Of a DNA stretch of 64,000 nucleotides, positions 51,111 through 59,655 are shown piece by piece. The number at the start of each line of letters is the position of its first letter. Within the stretch, counting starts at the first letter, position 1. Where the stretch lies: contig CAVUGE010000017.1 in assembly GCA_963740945.1 (NCBI GenBank), positions 124,001-188,000 on the forward strand, given 5' to 3'. The DNA comes from CAVQBP01 sp963740945 (lineage in GTDB: Bacteria > Bacteroidota > Ignavibacteria > Ignavibacteriales > Ignavibacteriaceae). The notes beneath the pieces were generated by a model. It searched no databases. It saw nothing but the letters and a program-made list of their open reading frames with translations, and was not told the DNA's origin. A program made the translations under genes and the position numbers.

Positions 51111-52321
51111 TTTTGATTTCCCTCTATCAATTTTACACCTTCGTTAAATATTTCTAATTCTTCTTCGTTTGGAATAATTAATATTTTTACTTTATCATTG
51201 GTAGAATTTATTTGTGAAATGCTATTCATTACTACATCCTGATTTTTCTGTAAATCCATTTTAATTCCACACCAGTCCATCTCTTCGCATACTTTTTCCC
51301 GAACAAACCAATTATTAATTCCTATATCATCAGTAAAGATTAATAGATCTAAACCTCCTAAAATAATTGCATAACTCCCTATGAATTTTTTTAACCGGTG
51401 GATATACATATTAAATGCAAGTTGAGCGGGTTTATCAGTACTTATTTTTTTAATAATATCTCTTATATCGCTGGAAAATTCAGACACGCCAAGCAAACCA
51501 CTTTTTTTGTTTAATAAATTCATCAGGTTATCGGGACGATAACCGTATTGATACATAAAATATATACCGAGCATTGGATCTATGTCACCCGTACGAGTAC
51601 TCATAACCAAGCCGGTTAGCGAAGTATAGCCCATAGATGTATCTACAGATAAACCATTTTTAATTGCTGCTACACTTGAACCGCCGGTACCTAGATGACA
51701 AGCAATTATTTTCAGTTTTTGTACTGGTGTCTTTAAATAATTACTAGCTTTGTTAGTAACATATTGATAGGAAAGGCCGTGAAATCCGTATTTCCTAAAT
51801 CCGAATTTATTAATTAGATTTTTAGGAAGAGCATATGTATATGCTTCCGGCGGAATAGATGAATGAAATGAGCTGTCAACTGTTATATATTGCGATATAT
51901 AGGGCAAGAGACTTTTGCATTTATTTATAACACTAAGAATGGCGGGATGATGGATAGGAAATAACGGTATAAGCTTGTACAATTTACGAATCAATTCGTC
52001 ACTGATAAAGACAGTTTTAAACTCTCCGGCACTATGAATCCAGCGATGACCTATGAAATTAAATTCTATTTCTGTATCATTTAATTTTTTAAGAATTAAC
52101 TCTGCCGCATACGCGTGGGTCTTTTCAGAAAGTTTTTCGTTTTCATAACTATTGTTGAAAAAATATTCGATGAAAGGTGACTCATCACCTTCAACATTTA
52201 ATCTGTGTGCTTTCCCAGAGAATATAACATTAATCGAGTGATTAATATTCCTTTCAAATAGTTTAAAGGTCAAAGAAGAACTCCCACAGTTAAAAACTAA
52301 TACTTTCAACTCATACTCCAA
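51107..52321 (-). CDS. Acetate-kinase-like protein, catalytic residues retained
   Basis: 404 residues. It differs strongly from the main AckA but keeps VFNCGSSSLTFKLF, GHRWIHSAGE, VDSSFHSSIPP, YGFHGLSYQYV, HLGTGGSSVAAI (GTG rather than GNG), STRTGDIDP and the Glu in IPNEEELEIF. It may be an acyl-phosphate kinase with altered substrate or rate. It is first in a three-gene operon with 4-bp and 11-bp overlaps to the degenerate AckA and FolE2 homologues. The operon is AT-rich compared with xfp and ackA. Confidence 0.85.
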   Translation of the reverse strand: MEYELKVLVFNCGSSSLTFKLFERNINHSINVIFSGKAHRLNVEGDESPFIEYFFNNSYENEKLSEKTHAYAAELILKKLNDTEIEFNFIGHRWIHSAGEFKTVFISDELIRKLYKLIPLFPIHHPAILSVINKCKSLLPYISQYITVDSSFHSSIPPEAYTYALPKNLINKFGFRKYGFHGLSYQYVTNKASNYLKTPVQKLKIIACHLGTGGSSVAAIKNGLSVDTSMGYTSLTGLVMSTRTGDIDPMLGIYFMYQYGYRPDNLMNLLNKKSGLLGVSEFSSDIRDIIKKISTDKPAQLAFNMYIHRLKKFIGSYAIILGGLDLLIFTDDIGINNWFVREKVCEEMDWCGIKMDLQKNQDVVMNSISQINSTNDKVKILIIPNEEELEIFNEGVKLIEGNQK

Positions 52322-52338
52322 TTTTTTCTAATCCAATT

Positions 52339-52638
52339 TTAGAGCTCTAAACCAACCGAAACCAGTTTCGCACACGTGGTTTTGCAACCAGTGTGAAGAA
52401 TGCTTTGAATTCCTAAACCTTCCGCAATCCGGACGAACATTTCGGAGGATTCAAGAATGAGACTACCTTTTCTGTTTTCTGTTGAGTCACTGAAAGTTAA
52501 ATTCGTATTAAGTGAGCCTATACGTTCAATGTTTCCATGAAGATTTTTTTCAAGCGGTTTGCCTGTTCTATATAATACAAACTTGATGCTCGATGAGCCG
52601 CCGTTAATTGTTAGAATGTTTGTGTCTATTGGTTTCAT
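52339..52638 (-). pseudogene. Chimeric ORF: acetate kinase N-terminus fused to HAD C-terminus
   Basis: 99 codons. The first ~65 (NILTINGGSSSIKFVLYRTG ... LTFSDSTENRKGSLILESSE) copy AckA, and the last ~34 (MFVRIAEGLGIQSILHTGCK, TTCAKLVSVGLEL) copy the end of the HAD protein at 58874. The join is in frame. An open 99-residue product is possible, but neither half has a complete fold. Confidence 0.9.
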
Positions 52639-52705
52639 GGATAAACTTCTTTTTCATTTTTAAACCTTTAGAAAGTGTACACAAAGTTTCTTCTTTAACA
52701 CGATT

Positions 52706-54079
52706 TCATAATGCCCGCGGATGCTTTCCTGCCCGCCAGTGCTCTTCAATCTGTTCGAGGGTTTTGCCCTTGGTTTCCGGTACTAGGAAGAACGCAAAAA
52801 ACCATGCCCCGATACTAACGATCGCAAACAACCAAAATGTGCCGGACTTACCCAGAAATTGTGTAAGGGTCAAAAACGACACGGCTACAATAAAGTTGGT
52901 GCTCCAATTGGCCACCGTTCCAACGCTCATTGCCCGACCGCGGATACGTAGCGGGTAAATCTCCGAAAGCATTAGCCAGAAAACAGGGCCCAGTCCCACG
53001 GCGAACGAACCAACGTATATCATGAGGCTAGCCACTGCGATCCATCCCAGGCTGCCGGATAGTTGCGGAAGTGAAAACGCTAACCCCAGCACGGACAGAC
53101 TAAATGCCATTCCCGCAAGACTGACCAAGAGAAGTGGCCGCCGCCCAACCCGGTCAATCAGTTGCATGGCCACCACCGTTAAAATAACGTTGACGATTCC
53201 GACTCCGACGCTAGCCAGAATTGCTACCGACGCGGAAGACAGGCCGGCAAACTTGAAAATTGTCGGAGCGTAATAGATAACAGTATTGATGCCGGTGATT
53301 TGCTGTGCGATTGCCAGTCCAACGCCCACGATCATTGCCATTCGCAAGAGCGGACTGAACAGCTCGGACCAGTTTCCTTTCTGCTGTTTCACACTTTGCT
53401 GAATCTCGCTAAGTTCGCCCTCAACTTTTTCCGGAGTACGAATTCGTTTCAACACGGCCCGGGCTTGGTCCATGTGTCCGCGAGCGGCCAGCCATCGCGG
53501 GCTGTTAGGAATGAACATCAGCCCGATACCAAATGCGGCTGCCGGGATTATTGCCATAGCAAACATCCAGCGCCACGACTGCGAGCCTGCAAAGGCGTAA
53601 TCAATTAAATAGGAGATGACAATGCCGCTGGTTAGAGCGACCTGATTGATTGAAACTAGCTTCCCTCGAATGGCAACAGGAGCGATCTCGGAAATGTAGA
53701 GCGGTGCGACAAACGAAGCGACTCCGATAGCGATGCCGGCAATGACCCGTGCAGTAATTAACCATACCGTGTCCGGTGCCAGAGCCGCCCCGACGGCACC
53801 CAAACCAAAAATAATTGCGGTGATGATCAGTAATTTCCGGCGTCCAAGCCGGTCTGCAAGAACTCCTCCGGCAACCGCGCCGGCGAGCGAACCCAGCAAA
53901 ACCGAGCTGACGACGATTTCTTCCATGCCGGCAGAAAGCGAGAAGGCTTTCTTGATGAAAAGAATGGCCCCTGAGATGACACCGATGTCATAGCCGAAAA
54001 GCATGCCGCCCAGCGCCGAGATGGCGGTGGCGAGATACACAAAACGTTTCCCGTCCGCCTTGGTTTTATTCTTCATCAT
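52706..54079 (-). CDS. MFS sugar porter (sugar:H+ symporter family)
   Basis: 457 residues from ATG 54079; upstream GTG at 54085 is less likely. Twelve helices with GYDIGVISGAILF in helix 1, LADRLGRRKLLIIT, QQITGINTVIYYAPTIF and the terminal PETKGKTLEQIEEHW, all hallmarks of the sugar porter subfamily (XylE/GlcP-like). It imports a hexose or pentose with protons. It overlaps the GH15 gene by about 14 bp, so glucose released by the glucoamylase may be its substrate if that enzyme acts outside, although no secretion signal is seen there. Confidence 0.94.
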   Translation of the reverse strand: MMKNKTKADGKRFVYLATAISALGGMLFGYDIGVISGAILFIKKAFSLSAGMEEIVVSSVLLGSLAGAVAGGVLADRLGRRKLLIITAIIFGLGAVGAALAPDTVWLITARVIAGIAIGVASFVAPLYISEIAPVAIRGKLVSINQVALTSGIVISYLIDYAFAGSQSWRWMFAMAIIPAAAFGIGLMFIPNSPRWLAARGHMDQARAVLKRIRTPEKVEGELSEIQQSVKQQKGNWSELFSPLLRMAMIVGVGLAIAQQITGINTVIYYAPTIFKFAGLSSASVAILASVGVGIVNVILTVVAMQLIDRVGRRPLLLVSLAGMAFSLSVLGLAFSLPQLSGSLGWIAVASLMIYVGSFAVGLGPVFWLMLSEIYPLRIRGRAMSVGTVANWSTNFIVAVSFLTLTQFLGKSGTFWLFAIVSIGAWFFAFFLVPETKGKTLEQIEEHWRAGKHPRAL

Positions 54080-56561
54080 TCTCACTCACTTCAGCAGCGG
54101 CGGTCGAATCTTGTTGAAAGGAACCGATCCGAACGGTGAAGTTCGTGCCTTCCCAATTATCAGCGCCTGGCCAGTAGATCGTGAATTTGATTTGCTTTCC
54201 TTCGGAAAGCGCTTTGGTCGTGAGATCAGCAATGTAAATTCCCAGGCCCACATCCTGTGCAGTTACATCTTGAACTGTGTTCCAAGAATCGGTACTCCAG
54301 TGAATGACAGCAGGTGCTATCGTCTCGATGCGCAGTATTTTGCCGGGCGGCATCGAGCGAATTTTATGGTTAAACCGCCACACCATGCGCGGGGATACGG
54401 TTTTATTGTTTAGAAAGCGTTGTACTGTTTGCGGCGGTAGATCAAAAAGATTACCGTCACGCAGTGAGCGACGCAGTTTTAGGTATTCGGCGTGCGCCCA
54501 CACCAGCGGCATGGCAGAACCGGAAGGACAACCAAAATAAAGTTCGCGTTCTGCAATGTCGGGAGAATCCCAAACTTGTTCTGAAATTAAACCGCCTTCG
54601 TTGGCAAAAGATTCCATCGTGGCAAGAAGTTGCTTAGCGATTTCGACATGACCTGCCGCCAATTCATAGTGTGCCCGCTCTCCGGTGAGCAATGGCCAAC
54701 CACGGCCAATCCCCGTTCCATCAAAAGGAGTTCCATCTTTATGTTCGCCATAGCCATCATCATTATAACGATGCCAGGTTGAACCCATAGGTGTTTCTAT
54801 TTTTAGCAAAGCATCTATAATTATTGTTGTGTTGAGAATGCGCGGGTCGTTGGCAGAGCGCAAGCCAAAACGCACCAGGGCAAGAGCGTCAGGGCTCACC
54901 AGATGTTTAGCAAGGCGGCTGTCCTCAGCAGCTAAGACATTCTTTACGAGAACACTCTCCTGAAAACGCGAAACGTCTTTCTCCGTCTCAGCTTCGGCGA
55001 TCCGTACATAATAACCGTCGACAGTATACCGACGGCACCAGTCCGTGCCAGAAACATACATCCAGCGGTCGATGGAATCGTGCCAAACATCGGCAATCTC
55101 GCGGAGATAAGTTGCAATGGATACTTCGTTGTTCAAATCGGCCAGATCCGCCGCTGCAAGCAAGGCGGCGATTTCCGCTGCCACTGTAAACGGTGTATAG
55201 CCGGGATCTTCTTCCCATCGATCCTGCGGGCTGACCGGGCCGTTGCGCGCCAGATAACCTGCAGCCTTTTTCACCATCGGCCAAAACTTAGTAACACCGG
55301 CGTGGGTTAAGGTCTTTTCACGATAGGACAGATCCATCAGAAGAATCGGCAAAGCCGTCTCATCCATTTGGATTCCGTTCCAATAAGGTGAGCCATCCAA
55401 CCACATATTCTGTGACCAGTGTCCATCAGGTAACTGAGTTGCCTGCAAATAAGAAAGCACTCGGCGAACATCCTCGTGCGCACCGGCAGCGAGCAAGCCG
55501 CCAGCGGTTTCCACCATGTCGCGCGACCAGACGAGATGGTAGCCGCCCAGATCATCATCACCCTTGCTGAATCCCCATGGTATTGATAGACTGGCGATTA
55601 GAGCACCGGGAGCTGTCTTGGACTCATGAGTTCGCAAAACGGCGAGGCTGATTTGGGAAAGATTTCCCGGACTGACTTCGCTTTTCTTTTTTGATGCGTG
55701 CGTTTTGAACCATTCCTGCCAACCTGTGATGTAGACGCTCTTGGTCTTGTCAAAACCGTTGTGCAAACTGGCGATGGCATTCCGGGCGGCTTCATCCGGG
55801 TCTTTTCCAAAACCAAGCGCCAGCACGAATTTTCCTTGCGACTTCACAATATCAATTTCTGCCACCAAAGCCACATTTCCGTTTTCCGCCCTCGTGTATT
55901 CCCAGGTCATCTGGTTGTGCGCCTTCAAGTCCTGCCAGCCATCAGATGAACCGACGAAGCCTACCGATTTTTTTGTCCATGGAGCGGAACATGCCAGTGC
56001 CAGGGAGCAATCGTTCCGCTGAGCATACAGCATCGGTGTTCCCTTAAATTCTCCGACCCAGGCTGTATTACCGCCGCCGCGATTTCCAAGATGTGGTGCG
56101 AGTAGGACATACAGATGATAATCGGACAATACACCTTTCTGTACACTGAACCGAATATGTTGTAACACTGTGTCCCGATGTGGATCAGTTACAATCTGCT
56201 TTTCGATGCGATAGCGGTTACTGCGGCAGATGTTAACTAGCCGGAATGCCGGCACACCGTCGGCTAGCCATTTCAATTCTTGTTCTGCATCGCGTTTCTC
56301 CTCAGAGAAGAAATCTTTTCCGTCCGTGACGATTAATCCCATGTCGCGGATGCAGGCCTGGTCAATCCGGGGGTAATATATCTCGTTGAAGATTCCGTGG
56401 CTCAAGGTGAACCAAACGTGACTCTTGTTGTTAACTGCCGTGCCAACGCCGTTCTTGGCGCTTGAAGTCCAGCGTGGTTCAATGCCGGGTGCGCCGGGTG
56501 CGTTACGATTTGACGCTAACATAATATCTATTTTCTTTTCAGAAACTTTTCTTGTTCTCAT
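54066..56561 (-). CDS. GH15 glucan 1,4-alpha-glucosidase (glucoamylase)
   Basis: 831 residues from ATG 56561. Domains: N-terminal beta-sandwich (to about 270), then the (alpha/alpha)6 catalytic barrel with LGGYHLVWSRDMVETAGGLL, WSQNMWLDGSPYWNGIQMDE (catalytic-type Glu) and ISEQVWDSPDI (second Glu), and a C-terminal carbohydrate-like domain. It releases glucose from the non-reducing ends of maltodextrins. There is no signal peptide. Its first ten residues (MRTRKVSEKK) copy those of phosphoketolase, suggesting that the 5' end and its translation signals come from a second xfp copy. Confidence 0.92.
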   Translation of the reverse strand: MRTRKVSEKKIDIMLASNRNAPGAPGIEPRWTSSAKNGVGTAVNNKSHVWFTLSHGIFNEIYYPRIDQACIRDMGLIVTDGKDFFSEEKRDAEQELKWLADGVPAFRLVNICRSNRYRIEKQIVTDPHRDTVLQHIRFSVQKGVLSDYHLYVLLAPHLGNRGGGNTAWVGEFKGTPMLYAQRNDCSLALACSAPWTKKSVGFVGSSDGWQDLKAHNQMTWEYTRAENGNVALVAEIDIVKSQGKFVLALGFGKDPDEAARNAIASLHNGFDKTKSVYITGWQEWFKTHASKKKSEVSPGNLSQISLAVLRTHESKTAPGALIASLSIPWGFSKGDDDLGGYHLVWSRDMVETAGGLLAAGAHEDVRRVLSYLQATQLPDGHWSQNMWLDGSPYWNGIQMDETALPILLMDLSYREKTLTHAGVTKFWPMVKKAAGYLARNGPVSPQDRWEEDPGYTPFTVAAEIAALLAAADLADLNNEVSIATYLREIADVWHDSIDRWMYVSGTDWCRRYTVDGYYVRIAEAETEKDVSRFQESVLVKNVLAAEDSRLAKHLVSPDALALVRFGLRSANDPRILNTTIIIDALLKIETPMGSTWHRYNDDGYGEHKDGTPFDGTGIGRGWPLLTGERAHYELAAGHVEIAKQLLATMESFANEGGLISEQVWDSPDIAERELYFGCPSGSAMPLVWAHAEYLKLRRSLRDGNLFDLPPQTVQRFLNNKTVSPRMVWRFNHKIRSMPPGKILRIETIAPAVIHWSTDSWNTVQDVTAQDVGLGIYIADLTTKALSEGKQIKFTIYWPGADNWEGTNFTVRIGSFQQDSTAAAEVSENDEE

Positions 56562-56575
56562 AATCATATTCCGTT

Positions 56576-56671
56576 TCAATTTTTCAATGATTTACCTGAC
56601 TGATACTGAGCGAACTTGATGCTCGATCTACCGCCATTGATAGTCAGGATGTGTGGGCTAGCTGGTATCAT
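56576..56671 (-). pseudogene. Acetate kinase N-terminal fragment
   Basis: ATG 56671: SPHILTINGGRSSIKFAQYQ followed by SGKSLKN and a stop. This is the AckA phosphate loop with one Ser changed to Arg. The stop lies just before the GH15 gene. Confidence 0.9.
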
Positions 56672-56745
56672 ATATTATTTCCCATCTTAAAACCATTTCA
56701 AGAGTTAAACTTTTTTTATGACATAAACCAAGGTATTCCAATTCA

Positions 56746-58095
56746 TTAAAAAGCTATCCATGCTAATGCATATAATGAATTATTATCCGATGCATTTCTA
56801 CCGGCGCCATCATAATTATCATTAGAACCATTAAATTTATTATATGCTATATACTGGACTGAAAATTTTGTATTAAACCAGGGCAGAAAATCAAATTCTG
56901 CAATGTATCCCCCGGTGTTCGGCAAACCTGTTGAGCTTCCTGAAAATTTAGCCGGAGCGTACAATACCACATCTCCATCACCGGTTATTGAAAAATATCC
57001 TATAGAAAAACCAATTTGCTGATCCAGGTAATAATTCCCGATAATTTTAAATGAATTTAAATTCAAAGATTGATTTAGAGATTCTTTTGAATTGAATGTA
57101 GCATCTAGATTTCTTTTTTCGAGTATAAAGCTTGTATGAGCAGTAAACTGATTATCACCAAGAGATTTTTCATAATTTAAATCAAAACCAAAATCAGTAT
57201 ACTTATCTGTTAATCCGGTGATACCTGCAGGGTACATTTCTGTTAACATACCATAAGTACCAATTTCAATATATTGATCATTAAACTGTTTTTGAAGTGC
57301 GAACCGCCAGTAGGGAGCCAATGATTTGATAATCCCAAAGCTTGTGCTGTTAGGTGGATGAGCACCTCCCTGTTGAGCTGATTTGTAAACACTAAATTCA
57401 CAGTAAAGCAGACTATTTACTAGAGCATAAGCTCCCAATCCCGCCACACTTTGGGCTAATCCACCCTCTATTAATGTTGAAGCTAACGGAGATGCTGTAA
57501 CCGAGGAAGAAGCGTATGGAAATCCCCATGCAGGAGTACTGTTCCAGATATCCTGAACAGTCGGATTATTATTTAAAGTAACTCCGTATAACAAATTTTC
57601 AGCCCCAAGTTCTGTCTGATTAGCGTACCTGAGATCTATGTTATCCACACCAAAGGCAGCCCCCTGATCATCATAGGAAACCTGAATGAAACTACCTAAA
57701 TGGGGAGAAATTTCTCCTCCAAAGAATATACTTATTTGCTGCGGGAGTGATACATTATTATTTTGAGTTCCCGGCTGCTCTTTTGTTTTATATGTATATG
57801 CAGCCTGCATCATTAACGATACCGGCGGAATTTTTAGAAGGTTGATATCAATATCTTCATTTATATCAGTTGAATCATTAAACTCTATTGTTTTTACACC
57901 AACCAATGTGTATCCATTCAACTTGAAAAATCTTCCGAATGTATTTAGTTCCGGGAATATAGTGTGGCATGAACTGCAAGGCAAATTTGTTTGACGTGCA
58001 AAACTTGGAATAGCCATGCATTCTTTAGAAAATATTATTAATATCGCAATCGTTACTCCACAGATAATATTTTTTCTGAATTTATATTTTTTCAT
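56746..58095 (-). CDS. Mono-haem c-type cytochrome/outer-membrane beta-barrel protein
   Basis: 449 residues with a signal peptide (about 1-28). A single haem site CSSCH lies near residue 40 in SFARQTNLPCSSCHTIFPEL and FGRFFKLNGY, then a long region of alternating strands ending in an aromatic terminal strand (LYALAWIAF), suggesting a porin-like barrel. I recall such haem-plus-barrel proteins as unassigned 'cytochrome c' family members; electron transfer across the outer membrane is an inference. It forms a pair with the cytochrome at 58108 (12-bp gap). Confidence 0.8.
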   Translation of the reverse strand: MKKYKFRKNIICGVTIAILIIFSKECMAIPSFARQTNLPCSSCHTIFPELNTFGRFFKLNGYTLVGVKTIEFNDSTDINEDIDINLLKIPPVSLMMQAAYTYKTKEQPGTQNNNVSLPQQISIFFGGEISPHLGSFIQVSYDDQGAAFGVDNIDLRYANQTELGAENLLYGVTLNNNPTVQDIWNSTPAWGFPYASSSVTASPLASTLIEGGLAQSVAGLGAYALVNSLLYCEFSVYKSAQQGGAHPPNSTSFGIIKSLAPYWRFALQKQFNDQYIEIGTYGMLTEMYPAGITGLTDKYTDFGFDLNYEKSLGDNQFTAHTSFILEKRNLDATFNSKESLNQSLNLNSFKIIGNYYLDQQIGFSIGYFSITGDGDVVLYAPAKFSGSSTGLPNTGGYIAEFDFLPWFNTKFSVQYIAYNKFNGSNDNYDGAGRNASDNNSLYALAWIAF

Positions 58096-58107
58096 TACAA
58101 TGCTCCA

Positions 58108-58536
58108 TTATTTTGATTTTTTCCTAAGTTCTCTTATATAATCAACCAGGTGCCATCTTTGATTTTCAGAAAGTATAAACTTCCAGGGAATCATAACTCC
58201 GGTTGCACCGTCACTTATATTCAGGAATACCTCACCATCAGACCTTTTATTTATCTCATCGCTCGTCAGATTATCAGGTTTGGGTATTAAACTTTTGCCT
58301 GCAAGTCCATCACCAAGTCCTTCATCACCATGGCAGGAAGCACAATTCTGAACAAATAATATTTTCCCATCAAAAGCAGAGCTTATTTTATCTGTAAATG
58401 GATTTTTTAAATTATCTCCTGGTACTGGAGTTTTCCCGGTTTCCTTTTTCTGATGATTGTTATTAACTTTCTCTACTTGTGCACTTAAAGTACTCAAAAA
58501 GAACAATGCTAAGATTAATACAAAAAAATAACGCAT
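58108..58536 (-). CDS. Periplasmic c-type cytochrome, mono-haem
   Basis: 142 residues. Signal peptide (about 1-20), one CxxCH (FVQNCASCHGDEGLGDG) and a distal Met ligand candidate in GATGVMIPWKFILSENQRWH, then DYIRELRKK. It is a class I cytochrome c for periplasmic electron transfer. It is upstream of and co-directional with the haem/barrel protein. Confidence 0.92.
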   Translation of the reverse strand: MRYFFVLILALFFLSTLSAQVEKVNNNHQKKETGKTPVPGDNLKNPFTDKISSAFDGKILFVQNCASCHGDEGLGDGLAGKSLIPKPDNLTSDEINKRSDGEVFLNISDGATGVMIPWKFILSENQRWHLVDYIRELRKKSK

Positions 58537-58624
58537 AATCTTTCTCCTTTTTTAATCCTATAATCTCTAATCCGGGTGCGGATAATTTCTTACAGGCGAA
58601 CTTGTTAATTTGTGTCCAGTTGAG

Positions 58625-58716
58625 GCGCTGAAAGTTAAATTCGTACCCCGCAAACCGATAGGATCAACGCTTCAATTTAAACTTTTTTTAGCGATTTACC
58701 CCTCTGATATAGTGCG
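58625..58716 (-). pseudogene. Acetate kinase 5' fragment with frameshift
   Basis: The minus strand reads FALYQRGKSLKK, then shifts frame to SVDPIGLRGTNLTFSA, both from the AckA N-terminus (SVDRIGLPGTNLTFSES). It joins directly to an APC-permease fragment on its upstream side. Confidence 0.85.
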
Positions 58717-58724
58717 AACTCCGC

Positions 58725-58842
58725 CATGTGCAAGTTGAACTGCCAACCCAAGCACCGCAAAAATTCCGCCCCCAACCATTCCGCCGACTCCGATGGCCAC
58801 TACTGCCCAAAACTCAAGCTTGCCTTTGCCTGCTTTGCTCAT
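58725..58842 (-). pseudogene. N-terminal fragment of an APC-superfamily permease
   Basis: ATG 58842: SKAGKGKLEFWAVVAIGVGG then MVGGGIFAVLGLAVQLAHGG, the first helix of an APC transporter. It differs from the intact permease at 38815. It is lost beyond that helix. Confidence 0.88.
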
Positions 58843-58873
58843 ATATATTCCTATTTTACGGATGACCTGCTCT

Positions 58874-59500
58874 TCATTTTGCAACCTCAAGTCCAAACGA
58901 AGCCAGTTTCGCACAAGTGGATTTGTAATCAGTGTGAAGAATGCTTCGAATTCCTAAGCCTTCAGCGATCTTAACGAACATTGGAGTGTTTTCGAGATAG
59001 ACTACTTGCCGGGCAGGTGCCTGGGCAGTATCCAGAGCAAGCCGAAAGATGTCCGCATCGGGCTTTCGCAAGTGGACATAGCAAGACGAAATGAAAAAAT
59101 CCACGAATTCATTAAGCTTGAATTTTCGAATCCGGTAAGCATTAAGCTCACGAGCTTCGTTGCTTAAAACGATAATCTTCAATCCGTACTGTGCCTTAAG
59201 CCGGCGGATCAACTCAATCATTTCGGGATACGGCTTGGACCGGGCAAACATAAATTGTCGAAATTGTGCCGGAGTAAAAGGCCGTTTCTCATAAAACACA
59301 ACCCGGTTCAAGTATTCCGTAATTGTTAGTTTGCCCTCTTCGTAAGTGTCGAACGATTGGTTATGCCTTTTTTCAAACTCTTCCAGATCCAGGTCGAACT
59401 TCTTAGCTGCTAGTTTGCGGAACTCATGAACCCATCCGTCGGTGAGCAAGACGCCGCCGATATCTACAAACAAATATTTAATCCGGGTTTTTTCTTTCAT
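58874..59500 (-). CDS. HAD-superfamily hydrolase
   Basis: 208 residues. Motif I is YLFVDIGGVLLTDGWV (Asp near residue 12; the usual second Asp of DxD is Gly), motif II IIVLSNEARELN, and motif III-like region HLRKPDADIF with VVYLENTPMFVKIAEGLG. It is a small phosphatase-like enzyme; the changed DxD to DxG may affect phosphatase activity. Its C-terminus is copied in the chimera at 52339. Confidence 0.85.
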   Translation of the reverse strand: MKEKTRIKYLFVDIGGVLLTDGWVHEFRKLAAKKFDLDLEEFEKRHNQSFDTYEEGKLTITEYLNRVVFYEKRPFTPAQFRQFMFARSKPYPEMIELIRRLKAQYGLKIIVLSNEARELNAYRIRKFKLNEFVDFFISSCYVHLRKPDADIFRLALDTAQAPARQVVYLENTPMFVKIAEGLGIRSILHTDYKSTCAKLASFGLEVAK

Positions 59501-59655
59501 CTGGTCTCCTCGTCAATAGTATTATTCATTAATACTGCAAAAGAACTGCTTCTTCTCAATTTGTTTACCTCTATTATTTAAGTACCTGAATTTGATTACT
59601 GTTATTTATTTTGCTTGGACTCACTTATCAATTCACAATAATAATTAAAAATTTT

